Positions 9,332 through 18,165 are shown, counted from the first letter of the stretch. The stretch is 64,000 nucleotides of DNA from QQWI01 sp964522015 (GCA_964522015.1 CAZFST010000001.1:248001-312000); one strand, 5' to 3'. Numbers and translations are program-made. Notes: generated by a model from the sequence alone, not told the origin.

Positions 9332-11884
9332 ATGTCTGGGATTAAAATGATTCACATTACTTCTTTTGCTGGACTCCAAAAGGTGGAATTTGATTTTGAA
9401 AAGGGTTTAAACATCATCACAGGGGCAAATGAAACAGGCAAATCAACGGTGATTGAAGCCTGCAGAGCTATTTATAAGGGTTTTGACACCCCCTATGATA
9501 CCAATCCTTTTTTGAACTGGCATCAGACCCCCATACAAATCGAAGCATTCCTATATGGAGATCAATCCAAACGGGTATCTCGAAATCTCAATAAACGGCC
9601 AAAGGGACTCATTGATACAAATGGCACCATACAAGTGATTGACAATCAAGAATTGTTAATTGGCGACCAAAATAAAAGTAGAATTGACCCCTTGATATGG
9701 TATATCAATGAAAATGCTATGGCTTCTTATATGGCCCTGGCAAGGAGTGGGTCTTGGAGAGATTTGGTGATTGGGGCTATGCTCCCACCTTCATTTTTCA
9801 AATTCTCAGAGGTCCAATCAAAACTAAAAGCACTGAGAAAGCAATACTATACAAATCATTCTAATTCAAAATCAATGATTCATGGGCGAAATAAAACAAT
9901 TCAGCGGCTAAAAGAAACTTACAGATTACTTAAAAATGAAGAAAGTCATAAGGCTATGTTAGTTGAAAAACAGGCCAACCTTATGGCTTTAATTGCTGAT
10001 AATGCTAAAAAGAATCAAGTACTTTTGGCAGCAAAAGCTTTTTATGAAATCTATCTGCCTGAGCTTAATCTTCATGCTGATAAAGTTAAACTCCAAAAGA
10101 CCTGTGACGAAAATCAATATCTATTACGTTCTGAAATGCAGTTAATTATAGCCTATCAAGTATTGTCGCAAGACCAAAAGAGGTTGCAAAACGACCTTGT
10201 GAATCTACAGATTCAAGCTCAAGGCTATGCTGCAACCATTGGTGCTCAAATCTCTGAAATGACGTCTTTTCAGCGGATTCAAAATCAATTGAAACCCTCT
10301 GGAGCGCACCATACTTTAGTCTCTTTTTTACTTGAAAAAGTCACGATTGAAGAGGCCATTCAACTCCGAAAAAATCAATTGTCTTCCCAATTTCCATCTG
10401 GATTAAATGAGACGATTAAGCTTTTTTCAGAAGCTGTTGAATGGTACCAGATAGAATCTAAAAATCTGCAGGTCAAGTCTAAGAGACGTTTCCAAGCTAT
10501 ATTAGGCATGGGATTTTCCTTATTGGGTGGCTTAGGTCTAGGGGGAATTTTGCTTCTGAATAGCTTGGGCATCTTTCAAGTCTCTAAGAGTATTGTGCCC
10601 TTCGTGGTGGGCCTCTCTTTAGCTCTGGCGCTTTTGGGCATCATCACTAATGCAAGCCATTATTTGGAGGTCAAGAGAGCCCCTAAAAAACAGCAAACAA
10701 ATCAACCGGATGCTTCGGAATCTTCAAAACAAGTATTGAGGCAATCCATGATTGGCACACTGGCTGTGACTGAAGGTCGTCCACTTTTTGAGGAGGAGCT
10801 CTCAGCACTGCGACATATTGGCGAGCAATTGAAACAATATTTTGGACTTGTGGCCCAGTATAATGAATTGTATCGCGGTTATCACGGTTTAGTGGCACCA
10901 TTGGCACAAGAAAAGGATTATTTATCTTGGTGGGGTTGGTCAAAGCACCAACTTGAAGTAGAAAGGGAAGCGTGTCAGGGTGTTTTTAGTGATACTGCAG
11001 AAAAGCAACAGAATTTGAAGCGTATTCAACTGGAGATTGCCAGTGTTGAAGTAAATCTCAGTGGTGTTTTGCAAGATTTAGAAAATTGGTCCCATGGAGC
11101 CAAGAGTATTTACATGACAGACGATATTCAAAAGATAGAGGTTTTGCAAGCTGAAGCAAGAGAAGGCCTTTTGAGAATGGCTGTTTTAGAAGAAAAGAGC
11201 CGCTTTTCTGTTGAGTTTTTGCATGAAATGACTCAAACACCACCTGCAATAGAGCTTGAAACGGTTTTGCAGGAACTGATTGCTAATGATGAAGAAAAAA
11301 TGCAACTTTATCATCAGAAAAGCGAGATTTTGATTGCACTTGATCAGATTGCACTGGAGACCAGTGACGATTATCAAGAATCCATTACACGTGAAATTGA
11401 ACTATTAAAACGGGATCAGATGGTTCACGATGAACTACTCTTAATGGAATTAGTGGTGCAAAGAACAGAAAGACAGCTGATTCAGGCTCACCAACCTGCT
11501 TTTATCGCAGTGGCAAATCAGTTTATTCAACAAATTACCGGGGGGGCAATTCTAGGCCTAAGTTTGAATGAACAGGGGGATGTCTATGGCATTAAAGCGG
11601 GTGAATCCATTCTGATAGATTTAATTCAGCTGTCGACTGGAACCTTGGCAGTGCTGATTATTTGTCTTAAAATAGCCTTGTTGAATACCGTGGATCCCGC
11701 CTGTGAATTACCATTTTTATTGGATGATGCCCTGAGTCATGTGGATTGCTATCGACTTAAACAGGCCATTTCGATTTTAGAAAAAATCAGTACAAACCGT
11801 CAAATCATTTTAACGGCCACTGACCGATTACAAATACAAGAACTTGAAGATGTTTCGTTCAATCATCTTACAATGATTTCCTGA
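9332..11884 (+). CDS. yhaN: YhaN/SbcC-like SMC-type ATPase
   Basis: 850 residues; GGAGG before ATG and only one base after the yhaO stop. The N-terminus carries a Walker A (GANETGKST, about residue 31) and the C-terminus an ABC signature-like LSTGTLAVL and Walker B LPFLLDDALSHVD, the split arrangement of Rad50/SMC proteins. Between them are coiled-coil stretches and, near residues 385-435, two hydrophobic helices (MGFSLLGGLGLGGILLL and IVPFVVGLSLALALLGII). Such central membrane segments are characteristic of YhaN rather than SbcC. I see no zinc-hook CxxC. It probably forms a membrane-tethered nuclease complex with YhaO that processes DNA ends. Confidence 0.82.
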   Translation: MSGIKMIHITSFAGLQKVEFDFEKGLNIITGANETGKSTVIEACRAIYKGFDTPYDTNPFLNWHQTPIQIEAFLYGDQSKRVSRNLNKRPKGLIDTNGTIQVIDNQELLIGDQNKSRIDPLIWYINENAMASYMALARSGSWRDLVIGAMLPPSFFKFSEVQSKLKALRKQYYTNHSNSKSMIHGRNKTIQRLKETYRLLKNEESHKAMLVEKQANLMALIADNAKKNQVLLAAKAFYEIYLPELNLHADKVKLQKTCDENQYLLRSEMQLIIAYQVLSQDQKRLQNDLVNLQIQAQGYAATIGAQISEMTSFQRIQNQLKPSGAHHTLVSFLLEKVTIEEAIQLRKNQLSSQFPSGLNETIKLFSEAVEWYQIESKNLQVKSKRRFQAILGMGFSLLGGLGLGGILLLNSLGIFQVSKSIVPFVVGLSLALALLGIITNASHYLEVKRAPKKQQTNQPDASESSKQVLRQSMIGTLAVTEGRPLFEEELSALRHIGEQLKQYFGLVAQYNELYRGYHGLVAPLAQEKDYLSWWGWSKHQLEVEREACQGVFSDTAEKQQNLKRIQLEIASVEVNLSGVLQDLENWSHGAKSIYMTDDIQKIEVLQAEAREGLLRMAVLEEKSRFSVEFLHEMTQTPPAIELETVLQELIANDEEKMQLYHQKSEILIALDQIALETSDDYQESITREIELLKRDQMVHDELLLMELVVQRTERQLIQAHQPAFIAVANQFIQQITGGAILGLSLNEQGDVYGIKAGESILIDLIQLSTGTLAVLIICLKIALLNTVDPACELPFLLDDALSHVDCYRLKQAISILEKISTNRQIILTATDRLQIQELEDVSFNHLTMIS

Positions 11885-11910
11885 TATCATCCTTTTTATA
11901 ACGGTGTGAC

Positions 11911-11939
11911 TTGGTAAATCGTGTGTGCTATGGTACAAT
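11911..11939 (+). promoter_or_regulatory. Predicted sigma-A promoter of the glycosyltransferase gene
   Basis: -35 TTGGTA (11911-11916), 17-bp spacer, -10 TACAAT (11934-11939). The roughly 80-base leader contains an inverted repeat (CCCTTATAA / TTTATAGGG) of unknown role. Confidence 0.6.
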
Positions 11940-12023
11940 AGTCAAGACTTAATCTCCCTTATAACTTAATTATTTATAGGGCAGATGGCGTGTAATTTAA
12001 TGGGAACTAGATGAGGGGTACTT

Positions 12024-13181
12024 ATGAAAACTGTGTTAATCCTCACTGCTTCAACAGGGGCAGGACATAATCAAGCTGCACAAAACCTCAAAGTTGAATT
12101 CGAGAAGCGCAGTGTACATGTTGAGGTCGTCGATATGTTTAAGGCGACAAGCAAAAGTATGAATGTGATTCTGGAAGATGGTTATAAATTACTGGCTACT
12201 AAACTACCAAAAGCATATGGTGTTATTTATAGAGGCTCAGATAAGCGATATTTTAATCGCTTATTCTCAAGTAATTTTTTGATAGCCACTGAATTAAGAA
12301 TCAAAAAAGTGATTCGAAAAACTAAGCCATCACTGGTGATTTCAACCCACCCATTCGGTGCACCAGTGATGGGGAATTTAAAATCAAAGGGTAAAGTAAC
12401 GGTTCCATTTATTCAGATTGTCACGGATTTCAAAGCCCACTATACCTATGTACACCCATGCGTGGATGCTTACATTACTGCTAGCGAGTATACAAAACAG
12501 TCACTTGTCATGCGTGGGATAGCAGCTCATCGAGTATTTGCATATGGCATTCCTACAAAGGCTGTATTTCAAAAGATGAAGCCCCGACTATTCAGTGATG
12601 ATAAGCCTTTTGAACTGTTAGTAATGGGTGGGAGCATGGGACTAAAACCTATGGAATTATCTGTTATGGCACTTTTGAAATCACCTGACAGATTGAAATT
12701 AACAGTTGTTTGTGGACAAAACGATACATTATTAAGTACCTTGAAATCAAAATGCCAGGATGCGATTAGAAGTGGTCACTTGAATTTACTAGGATATGTG
12801 GATAATATCCATGAATTAATGGAAGAAGCGGATGTAATCGTCACAAAACCGGGTGGCTTGACCACAACCGAAGCCATTAATAAATGTATTCCAATGATCA
12901 TACCATTTGCAATACCCGGTCAAGAGCAGGAAAACACCAGCTTTCTAGTAGAGCATCAGATGGCAATTGAAGTTAATAATATTGATGAACTCAATGCCCA
13001 TATTCGTGCACTGATTGATCACCCAGAAAATTATCAGCAGATGGTTGAAAATATGATGGCTCTTTCTAAAAGTTACTCCCTAGAACATATTATTTCCATG
13101 TCAATGCAAATGATAGATAAAGAGCATCAATCACCATCTGGTAATGGAAAATCACGAGGAATCCAGAGAAAAAGCGACTAG
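12024..13181 (+). CDS. UgtP/MGDG-synthase-like processive glycolipid glycosyltransferase
   Basis: 385 residues. The N-terminal motif LTASTGAGHNQAAQNL is typical of the MGDG synthase/UgtP branch of GT28 (GTB fold), and the C-terminal donor-binding motif VTKPGGLTTTEA (about residue 275) matches the family. Members transfer glucose or galactose from UDP-sugars to diacylglycerol on the inner face of the membrane, making glycolipids and lipoteichoic acid anchors. Length agrees with UgtP (about 380). It is a single gene with its own promoter and a terminator that starts within the last codons. The exact sugar and product cannot be told from sequence. Confidence 0.82.
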   Translation: MKTVLILTASTGAGHNQAAQNLKVEFEKRSVHVEVVDMFKATSKSMNVILEDGYKLLATKLPKAYGVIYRGSDKRYFNRLFSSNFLIATELRIKKVIRKTKPSLVISTHPFGAPVMGNLKSKGKVTVPFIQIVTDFKAHYTYVHPCVDAYITASEYTKQSLVMRGIAAHRVFAYGIPTKAVFQKMKPRLFSDDKPFELLVMGGSMGLKPMELSVMALLKSPDRLKLTVVCGQNDTLLSTLKSKCQDAIRSGHLNLLGYVDNIHELMEEADVIVTKPGGLTTTEAINKCIPMIIPFAIPGQEQENTSFLVEHQMAIEVNNIDELNAHIRALIDHPENYQQMVENMMALSKSYSLEHIISMSMQMIDKEHQSPSGNGKSRGIQRKSD

Positions 13182-13204
13182 CCTAAGTCGCTTTTGATTT
13201 TTTT
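13170..13204 (+). terminator. Rho-independent terminator overlapping the glycosyltransferase stop
   Basis: A 10-bp stem (AAAAGCGACT / AGTCGCTTTT, 13170-13179 and 13186-13195) followed by a T-rich tract; the stop codon lies in the stem-loop. Confidence 0.75.
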
Positions 13205-13257
13205 GATGCTTAAAAAAGTTATGATGCGGTATAAATCAAATGAAGGAGGGCAAGAAA

Positions 13258-15411
13258 ATGGGACTATTTAAATGCTTTTCATCTATAAGGCACAAACCAT
13301 CAATCATCAAAGTAACCACCTTAGCTGTATTTGGCCTTTTAATGGTTAGTTTTGTTTGTGCTCAGTCACAAATGATATTTGCATCCGTATCAGTATCCAA
13401 TGATATTTTTACATATCAAGAATTGAACTGGATTAAAGATAATCCAGTGATTTATTATGGCCCCGATTTAAACTATGCTCCTTTTGAATTTGTAGAAGAT
13501 GGCATTGCAAAAGGCATTGCACCAGATTACTTAAAGGCTATTGCTGAAATTTCAGGCTTGAAATTTGAAACAGTCATTCAAAGGAATTGGTCAGAAGCAT
13601 TGGCTTTATTGGCATCAAAGGATATAGATATCATGTTTGCTACACCAGATGAGAAAAGAAAAGAAAGCATGCTTTTCACATCAGATGTTTTAGATACACC
13701 TGATGTGATCATTGTCAGACAAGGAAATCAAAAGCAGCATGATATGGAGTCCCTAGATGGAGCGAGAGTTTCGGTTATAGAGGGCTATATAACTAGTAGC
13801 CTTTTATCCAAGGCACATCCGCTCATTGAGCAAATAACTTACAAAACCACTGACGAAGCCTTAGCCGCTGTTGCCTTTGGGGAAGTTGACGCAACCATTA
13901 TTGATATTGGCTCTGCTAGTTATAGCATACAAAAAAATAAATTCACCAATTTGAAAATCGCTTCCCAAGCTCCATTTGGATCTGCATTGGCATTTGCAAT
14001 AAGAACAGATTATGAAGTTTTGCAGTCTATTGTGAATAAATCCCTACTTAAAATCCCACAAAAAGAAAAGAATCAGATATTGGACAAATGGATTACGCTC
14101 AAACAAAATCCATCTTGGTCAAAACAACAGGTTCTATTGATAACAGGCATATTAATTTTTATTTCTTTTATTTCTTGGGTTTGGATAAACATCTTAAAGG
14201 CAGAAGTTAAAAGGCGAACCCTTGCGTTAACCTTGACATCTGGAACTTTGGAAACTGTTATTGATCAGGTTCCTCATCTGATATTTGTAAAAAATCTTCA
14301 AGGGCAATTTGTGTTAGTCAATAAAGCGACAGCCCTATTTTATGATACGTCTAAACAGAATCTGATTGGAAAGACCCACGACGATTTTTACTGTGAAGAT
14401 GTCAATAAAAACGAAGAATTATTATCTCGAGATGCAAGTGTTGTGGAGAACGGTACATTTTTAAATATTCCCGTGGAGTCATCTCGGGATTCGTTAGGTA
14501 AATTGTATTACTTTAATGTGTATAAGCGATCAATTCAATTGGAAGGACAACCTTATTTATGTGCATTGACGGTTGCGGTTGATATTTCACAAGAAATTGA
14601 AGCTAAAAAAGCCAACCTAATTCATGAGGAGGCCTTAAAACAAGCAGAATACCATGTTTCGGATATGGAAAAAAAGGCAACTTTAGGGTCATTGGTAGCG
14701 GGTATTACCCACGAAATCAACAATCCAATTGGCGTTAGTGTAACTGCGCTATCACACCTTAGTTTAGAATTTGAAACATTTAAGAAACTAGCGATGGACC
14801 AGCGCCTTACAAAGGATAACTTGAATGAGTTTTTAGAGGTGAGTGATGAAGCATTAACGATTTTAAAACATAATATAGAGCGGGCTGTAAATATGGTGTC
14901 GAGCTTTAAACAGATGTCTGTTGATCAACTCTCAGAAGCAAAGTCCGATTTCAATCTCTGTAATACTATTCAGCATGTTATTGATAGCTTGAAGTACGAA
15001 TGTAAGCGAAAAAATGTTCAAGTGAATTTTCAGTGCCACGATGCTATTTGGCTTTCAAGTTATCCGGGGTCATATTCACAAGTTTTAACCAATTTACTGA
15101 TGAACTCTCTCATACATGGTTTTGAGAACCAGTCAAATGGCCTCGTGACCATTGATGCAAGACAAGAAAATCAAGAAATTATAATATGTTATGCGGATAA
15201 CGGAATAGGTATGACTGAGGAATTATTAAAAAAAGTATGGCAACCGTATTTTACCACTAAACGCAATGAAGGGGGCAGTGGTCTTGGCATGCAAATCATT
15301 TACAATATTATTGTCAGAACCCTCAAGGGGACCATTCGTTTTTTAAGTTCACCTAATCAAGGTGTTAATTGCGAAATGCGCATTCCAATCCATCCTGATC
15401 CAAAAGACTAA
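13258..15411 (+). CDS. BvgS/EvgS-like hybrid sensor histidine kinase (solute-binding + PAS + kinase)
   Basis: I start at 13258 because AAGGAGG (13243-13249) lies eight bases before this ATG and inside the longer alternative that begins at 13240. 717 residues: signal/transmembrane segment about 18-40; extracellular family-3 solute-binding domain about 50-280 (YGPDLNYAPFEFVEDGIAKG); transmembrane helix about 290-312; PAS about 330-450; dimerisation domain with phospho-acceptor H485 in GITHEINNP; ATPase domain with N box (LLMNSLIHGFEN), DNGIGM and GGSGLGMQI. It should sense a small ligand, perhaps an amino acid, outside the cell. No receiver domain or response regulator gene lies nearby, so it is an orphan kinase here. 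Confidence 0.82.
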   Translation: MGLFKCFSSIRHKPSIIKVTTLAVFGLLMVSFVCAQSQMIFASVSVSNDIFTYQELNWIKDNPVIYYGPDLNYAPFEFVEDGIAKGIAPDYLKAIAEISGLKFETVIQRNWSEALALLASKDIDIMFATPDEKRKESMLFTSDVLDTPDVIIVRQGNQKQHDMESLDGARVSVIEGYITSSLLSKAHPLIEQITYKTTDEALAAVAFGEVDATIIDIGSASYSIQKNKFTNLKIASQAPFGSALAFAIRTDYEVLQSIVNKSLLKIPQKEKNQILDKWITLKQNPSWSKQQVLLITGILIFISFISWVWINILKAEVKRRTLALTLTSGTLETVIDQVPHLIFVKNLQGQFVLVNKATALFYDTSKQNLIGKTHDDFYCEDVNKNEELLSRDASVVENGTFLNIPVESSRDSLGKLYYFNVYKRSIQLEGQPYLCALTVAVDISQEIEAKKANLIHEEALKQAEYHVSDMEKKATLGSLVAGITHEINNPIGVSVTALSHLSLEFETFKKLAMDQRLTKDNLNEFLEVSDEALTILKHNIERAVNMVSSFKQMSVDQLSEAKSDFNLCNTIQHVIDSLKYECKRKNVQVNFQCHDAIWLSSYPGSYSQVLTNLLMNSLIHGFENQSNGLVTIDARQENQEIIICYADNGIGMTEELLKKVWQPYFTTKRNEGGSGLGMQIIYNIIVRTLKGTIRFLSSPNQGVNCEMRIPIHPDPKD

Positions 15412-15489
15412 GTGTTTTATGTCATGATTTGGTTAAGTAGGGTATAGGCAAGAGATTCTTTTTATGATAAACTGAGTATGCTCGTATAA

Positions 15490-15566
15490 CGGGGTGTGGC
15501 TCAGCTTGGTAGAGCGCTTGACTGGGGGTCAAGAGGCCGCAGGTTCAAATCCTGTCACTCCGACCA
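15490..15566 (+). tRNA. tRNA-Pro (anticodon GGG)
   Basis: A full cloverleaf can be drawn: acceptor CGGGGTG / CACTCCG (one G-U), D arm GCTC/GAGC, anticodon stem CTTGA/TCAAG with loop CTGGGGG (anticodon GGG), T arm GCAGG/CCTGT with loop TTCAAAT, discriminator A and an encoded CCA. It reads codon CCC (and CCU by wobble). Confidence 0.93.
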
Positions 15567-15573
15567 AAACTCG

Positions 15574-15608
15574 AAAAGGTTTCAGCGCAAAATGCGCGGA
15601 ACCTTTTT
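15574..15608 (+). terminator. Terminator after tRNA-Pro
   Basis: Stem AAAAGGTTTC / GGAACCTTTT with an inner GCGC/GCGC stem and a T-run, starting 8 bases after the tRNA. Confidence 0.8.
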
Positions 15609-15665
15609 CTGTTTTAATAAATGGAATAGATAGAATAAATGTAGATTAAATCTAAAGGAGGTTGT

Positions 15666-15857
15666 ATGAATCCTGAATCAAATACAAATGATTTATTGGA
15701 AAAACTCAAGATTCAAAATTCCCGTAGAGACGGACTTTATCTTCAAATGAAGGATATTAATATGGCTCTAATAGCAGTAGAACAAGAGATTAAATTGCTC
15801 GATATTGAAATCGAACTGATTGAAGCAGCCATTCAAAGAAACTATTGGCTTGATTGA
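15666..15857 (+). CDS. Small coiled-coil protein of unknown function
   Basis: 63 residues with a strong ribosome binding site (AAAGGAGG) six bases before the ATG. The sequence is nearly all charged or aliphatic helix (LLEKLKIQNSRRDGLYLQMK, then EQEIKLLDIEIELIEAAI), with a heptad-like pattern that suggests a short coiled coil. No Cys, His cluster or membrane segment. It lies 47 bases before the tail-anchored membrane protein at 15905, probably in one transcript, and may be its partner. I do not recognise a family. Confidence 0.6.
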   Translation: MNPESNTNDLLEKLKIQNSRRDGLYLQMKDINMALIAVEQEIKLLDIEIELIEAAIQRNYWLD

Positions 15858-15904
15858 TACATGGGGATCCAATGTTCTGTAGAGCATTTTTGGGGAGGGA
15901 CAGA

Positions 15905-16807
15905 ATGAAACATTATCAAACTGCAGCCAGTGAAGCAAATTCTGAACTGACTTCATTACTAGGATTTGATGGTCGTCTTTATGTACCAGAGATTCTAGAA
16001 AACCATGACCTGAGTCCTGTTCATTTACAAGCCTCGTTTGAAGAATTCGAGCATTTTTTATTTGAAGCCTCCTATATTAGGCCAGCATTCAATGTTGACC
16101 AAACTGTTGTTGAAGTGCCTTGTTTTTTTGTGAAGCTAGATGGTTATTCTAAAGACCTTAAAAAGAAATTCGAACTATATCAAATAGATTTTCCAGATCA
16201 AATAGTTCAATATGGCAGTTTTTATCTATTGGAGAGACTACCACCGGTAAGCCTAATGAATCAGTTGAAGGGTATAATCTTCAGTGATAAAAACGCACTT
16301 CAATTACTATCAGCACTGGACCTTGATTTGCTAAAACACCTGACAGCCCGTAAACGCATGAGCTTTTTAGCTGCTGTATTGATGTCGTGCGAGAGATATG
16401 AACATATTCAACTTCAGAACCCAACGAATCTTGAGTTATTGAGCAGTGATGTCCTGCTTGCAAGCGCTTTAAGCATTGATTCAAAACTATTGGATGCTTT
16501 TCAACACTGGGATTATCAAATGACCCCACCAAAATGCTTGATACAATTACAGCAAAAAAAAATACCCAATAGTCACGCTCTTTTAAGACTATTATTATTA
16601 CAAGCTCTAGGCTTTGATGTGGTAATATGGTCAGAAAAAGGATATGCTTCAATAGAAAACAGGTTCCCAACAGAAGTTATTTCTAAATTCCGACTTGAAG
16701 AAAAACCTAAATTTCCTGTTCTTGATTATAAAGTAAGGCTTGTTATTGCCACAATAATGGCATTTATACTGATTGCTTTTATGGTCTACTTATTTGCTGA
16801 ATTTTGA
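15905..16807 (+). CDS. Tail-anchored membrane protein of unknown function (faint YceG resemblance)
   Basis: Start chosen at 15905 (300 residues) because GGGGAGGG lies five bases upstream; a TTG at 15854 overlapping the previous stop is possible but has no such site. The bulk is soluble and mixed alpha/beta; the last 22 residues (LVIATIMAFILIAFMVYLFA) form one transmembrane helix, so the protein should be anchored by its C-terminus with the body in the cytoplasm. The segment ALGFDVVIWSEKGYASIE (about 245-262) reminds me of the C-terminal part of Bacillus YceG, a protein linked to toxic-anion and envelope stress genes, but this is tentative. The preceding coiled-coil gene is probably co-transcribed. 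Confidence 0.6.
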   Translation: MKHYQTAASEANSELTSLLGFDGRLYVPEILENHDLSPVHLQASFEEFEHFLFEASYIRPAFNVDQTVVEVPCFFVKLDGYSKDLKKKFELYQIDFPDQIVQYGSFYLLERLPPVSLMNQLKGIIFSDKNALQLLSALDLDLLKHLTARKRMSFLAAVLMSCERYEHIQLQNPTNLELLSSDVLLASALSIDSKLLDAFQHWDYQMTPPKCLIQLQQKKIPNSHALLRLLLLQALGFDVVIWSEKGYASIENRFPTEVISKFRLEEKPKFPVLDYKVRLVIATIMAFILIAFMVYLFAEF

Positions 16808-17029
16808 ATTTGGAATCGTTTTCAAAGACTATCAATGAGGTTTATTGGTGGTCGTTTTTTTTATTTTTAAAATAGTTAATTAATTCACAACATTAAATGA
16901 ATATCCTGTTTTAATTCTTACTAAAATAGTAGTGTATATCTGTTTTGATACTGTTTTTCAATTGAAAACACTAGCTTTGGTCAATATATTGCATTTTCGT
17001 AATGACGGTGAAACTGTTAACAAAGTGCA

Positions 17030-17058
17030 TTGCCAAGTGTCCATTGATAGGTTATAAT
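17030..17058 (+). promoter_or_regulatory. Predicted sigma-A promoter of the hyd operon
   Basis: -35 TTGCCA (17030-17035), 17-bp spacer, perfect -10 TATAAT (17053-17058). TGTTAACA, a perfect 8-bp palindrome, lies just upstream (17015-17022). Confidence 0.65.
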
Positions 17059-17109
17059 AGGTATGAATTATGATTGTATTGTGTATACAATCTGCTACAT
17101 ACTTGAATT

Positions 17110-17199
17110 CGCAAATTGTTCAGCTGATGACGATTAGAAAATATTAATATTTGAATTTAACGTTAAAATTTTCTAAATCATATAGCGAACTGATTTGCG
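17110..17199 (+). promoter_or_regulatory. Long hairpin in the hyd operon leader RNA
   Basis: Outer arms CGCAAAT (17110-17116) and ATTTGCG (17193-17199) are exact complements, and TTC/GAA extends them inward. An inner stem pairs GATTAGAAAAT (17132-17142) with ATTTTCTAAATC (17168-17179), one bulge. It matches no riboswitch I know. Confidence 0.5.
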
Positions 17200-17244
17200 C
17201 TGACGCGAGTGGCAAAAAGCTATTATTGAAAGGATGGTGTATTT

Positions 17245-17760
17245 ATGTCTAAATCAGCAGCTCAAGCTGCACCTATTAGTGTTAAGGACCTCCCACAAGA
17301 GATTTACGACAAATTGCAAGCGTATATCGACGGTCTTGATACAAAAGAGGGCGCAGTCATTCACTGTTTACACAAAGCACAAGAATTGATTGGCTATTTG
17401 CCAAAAGAAGTCATGCTTTTCATTGCAAGAGCATTAAACCTTCCAGCAGCAGAAGTATTTGGCGTTGTTAGTTTCTATTCTTACTTTTCAACACAACCGA
17501 CAGGGGAATTCAAAATTTCTGTTTGTATGGGTACTGCATGCTACGTCAAAGGATCTGAAAAAGTATTTACAGAGTTTAAAAAACAACTTAACGTTGAAGG
17601 TGGCGGAACAACACCAGATGGTTTGTTTACACTTAAAGACGTACGATGCGTTGGCGCATGTGGCCTAGCACCAATCTTAACAGTTGGCGAAAAAGTATAT
17701 GGCCATGTTAAAGTTGAAGATGTCGCAAAAATCATCGCAGAGTATAAGAAGGAGGCGTAA
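17245..17760 (+). CDS. hydC: NuoE-like [2Fe-2S] subunit of bifurcating [FeFe]-hydrogenase (HydC)
   Basis: 171 residues with a good ribosome binding site (AAAGGATGG). The fold is that of the 24-kDa NuoE family: a helical N-terminal domain, then a thioredoxin-like domain whose four cysteines (CMGTACYVKG about residue 93 and CVGACG about residue 136) bind one [2Fe-2S] cluster. It is the first gene of a four-gene cluster with NuoF-like and HydA genes, the arrangement of trimeric electron-bifurcating hydrogenases, which couple NADH and reduced ferredoxin oxidation to H2 production or the reverse. Its role is electron transfer between the NADH-binding subunit and the hydrogenase subunit. Two bases separate it from the next gene. 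Confidence 0.92.
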   Translation: MSKSAAQAAPISVKDLPQEIYDKLQAYIDGLDTKEGAVIHCLHKAQELIGYLPKEVMLFIARALNLPAAEVFGVVSFYSYFSTQPTGEFKISVCMGTACYVKGSEKVFTEFKKQLNVEGGGTTPDGLFTLKDVRCVGACGLAPILTVGEKVYGHVKVEDVAKIIAEYKKEA

Positions 17761-17762
17761 TC

Positions 17763-18155
17763 ATGGCAATTAAATCATTAGACGATTTGAAAAAAATGAG
17801 AGAAACGACGCTAAATAAAGTACAACTTCGTGAAACTGGTCAGAACGTAGATGGCAACATCGAATTAATGATCGGTCTTGCTACATGCGGCATCGCAGCT
17901 GGCGCCCGTGAAGCAATGCAAGCGATTTTGGACCAATTGGCGATTGAGAATATCACTGATGTTCGCGTTGTTCGCGTTGGATGCCTTGGCTACTGTCATT
18001 CTGAACCTACAGTTCAAGTGAATATCCCAGGTCAAGAACCTGTTCTATACGGCAACGTATCAGAAGAAGTTGCTCGTAATATCGTAAAAAAACACGTTAA
18101 AGAAAAACAAATTCTTAACGACAACGTCTTAATGACAACATTCCAAAAGGCATAG
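17763..18155 (+). CDS. Thioredoxin-like ferredoxin-domain protein of the hyd operon
   Basis: 130 residues. It belongs to the small (2Fe-2S) ferredoxin-like proteins often found between hydC and hydB in Clostridia. The motif ATCGIAAGA stands where a cluster-binding CxxxxC would be, so only three Cys are visible (one there, two in GCLGYC); this is usual for the group and leaves cluster binding uncertain. C-terminal half: VNIPGQEPVLYGNVSEEVARNIV, as in the thioredoxin-like ends of NuoE/NuoF. AAGGAGG is upstream. It probably works as an accessory electron carrier or assembly part of the hydrogenase. Confidence 0.8.
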   Translation: MAIKSLDDLKKMRETTLNKVQLRETGQNVDGNIELMIGLATCGIAAGAREAMQAILDQLAIENITDVRVVRVGCLGYCHSEPTVQVNIPGQEPVLYGNVSEEVARNIVKKHVKEKQILNDNVLMTTFQKA

Positions 18156-18165
18156 GAGGAAGATC

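Larger units (their letters stand above)
16808..17244 (+). promoter_or_regulatory. 437-bp upstream region of the hydrogenase operon
   Basis: No gene is seen. From left to right it holds an AT-rich stretch, a promoter (17030-17058), a short dyad ATTGTGTATACAAT (17078-17091; arms ATTGT/ACAAT) just downstream of the predicted transcription start, and a long hairpin leader (17110-17199). The leader before hydC is about 180 bases. Confidence 0.6.

Noticed and set aside
15490..15566. tRNA-Pro as an integration site of a mobile element
   Set aside because: No copy of the tRNA 3' end, no integrase and no change in gene style on either side was seen.
17010..17095. Rex (NADH-sensing repressor) site before the hyd operon
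   Set aside because: TGTTAACA and TTGTGTATACAA are present, but neither gives the full TTGTTAA-N4-TTAACAA pattern.
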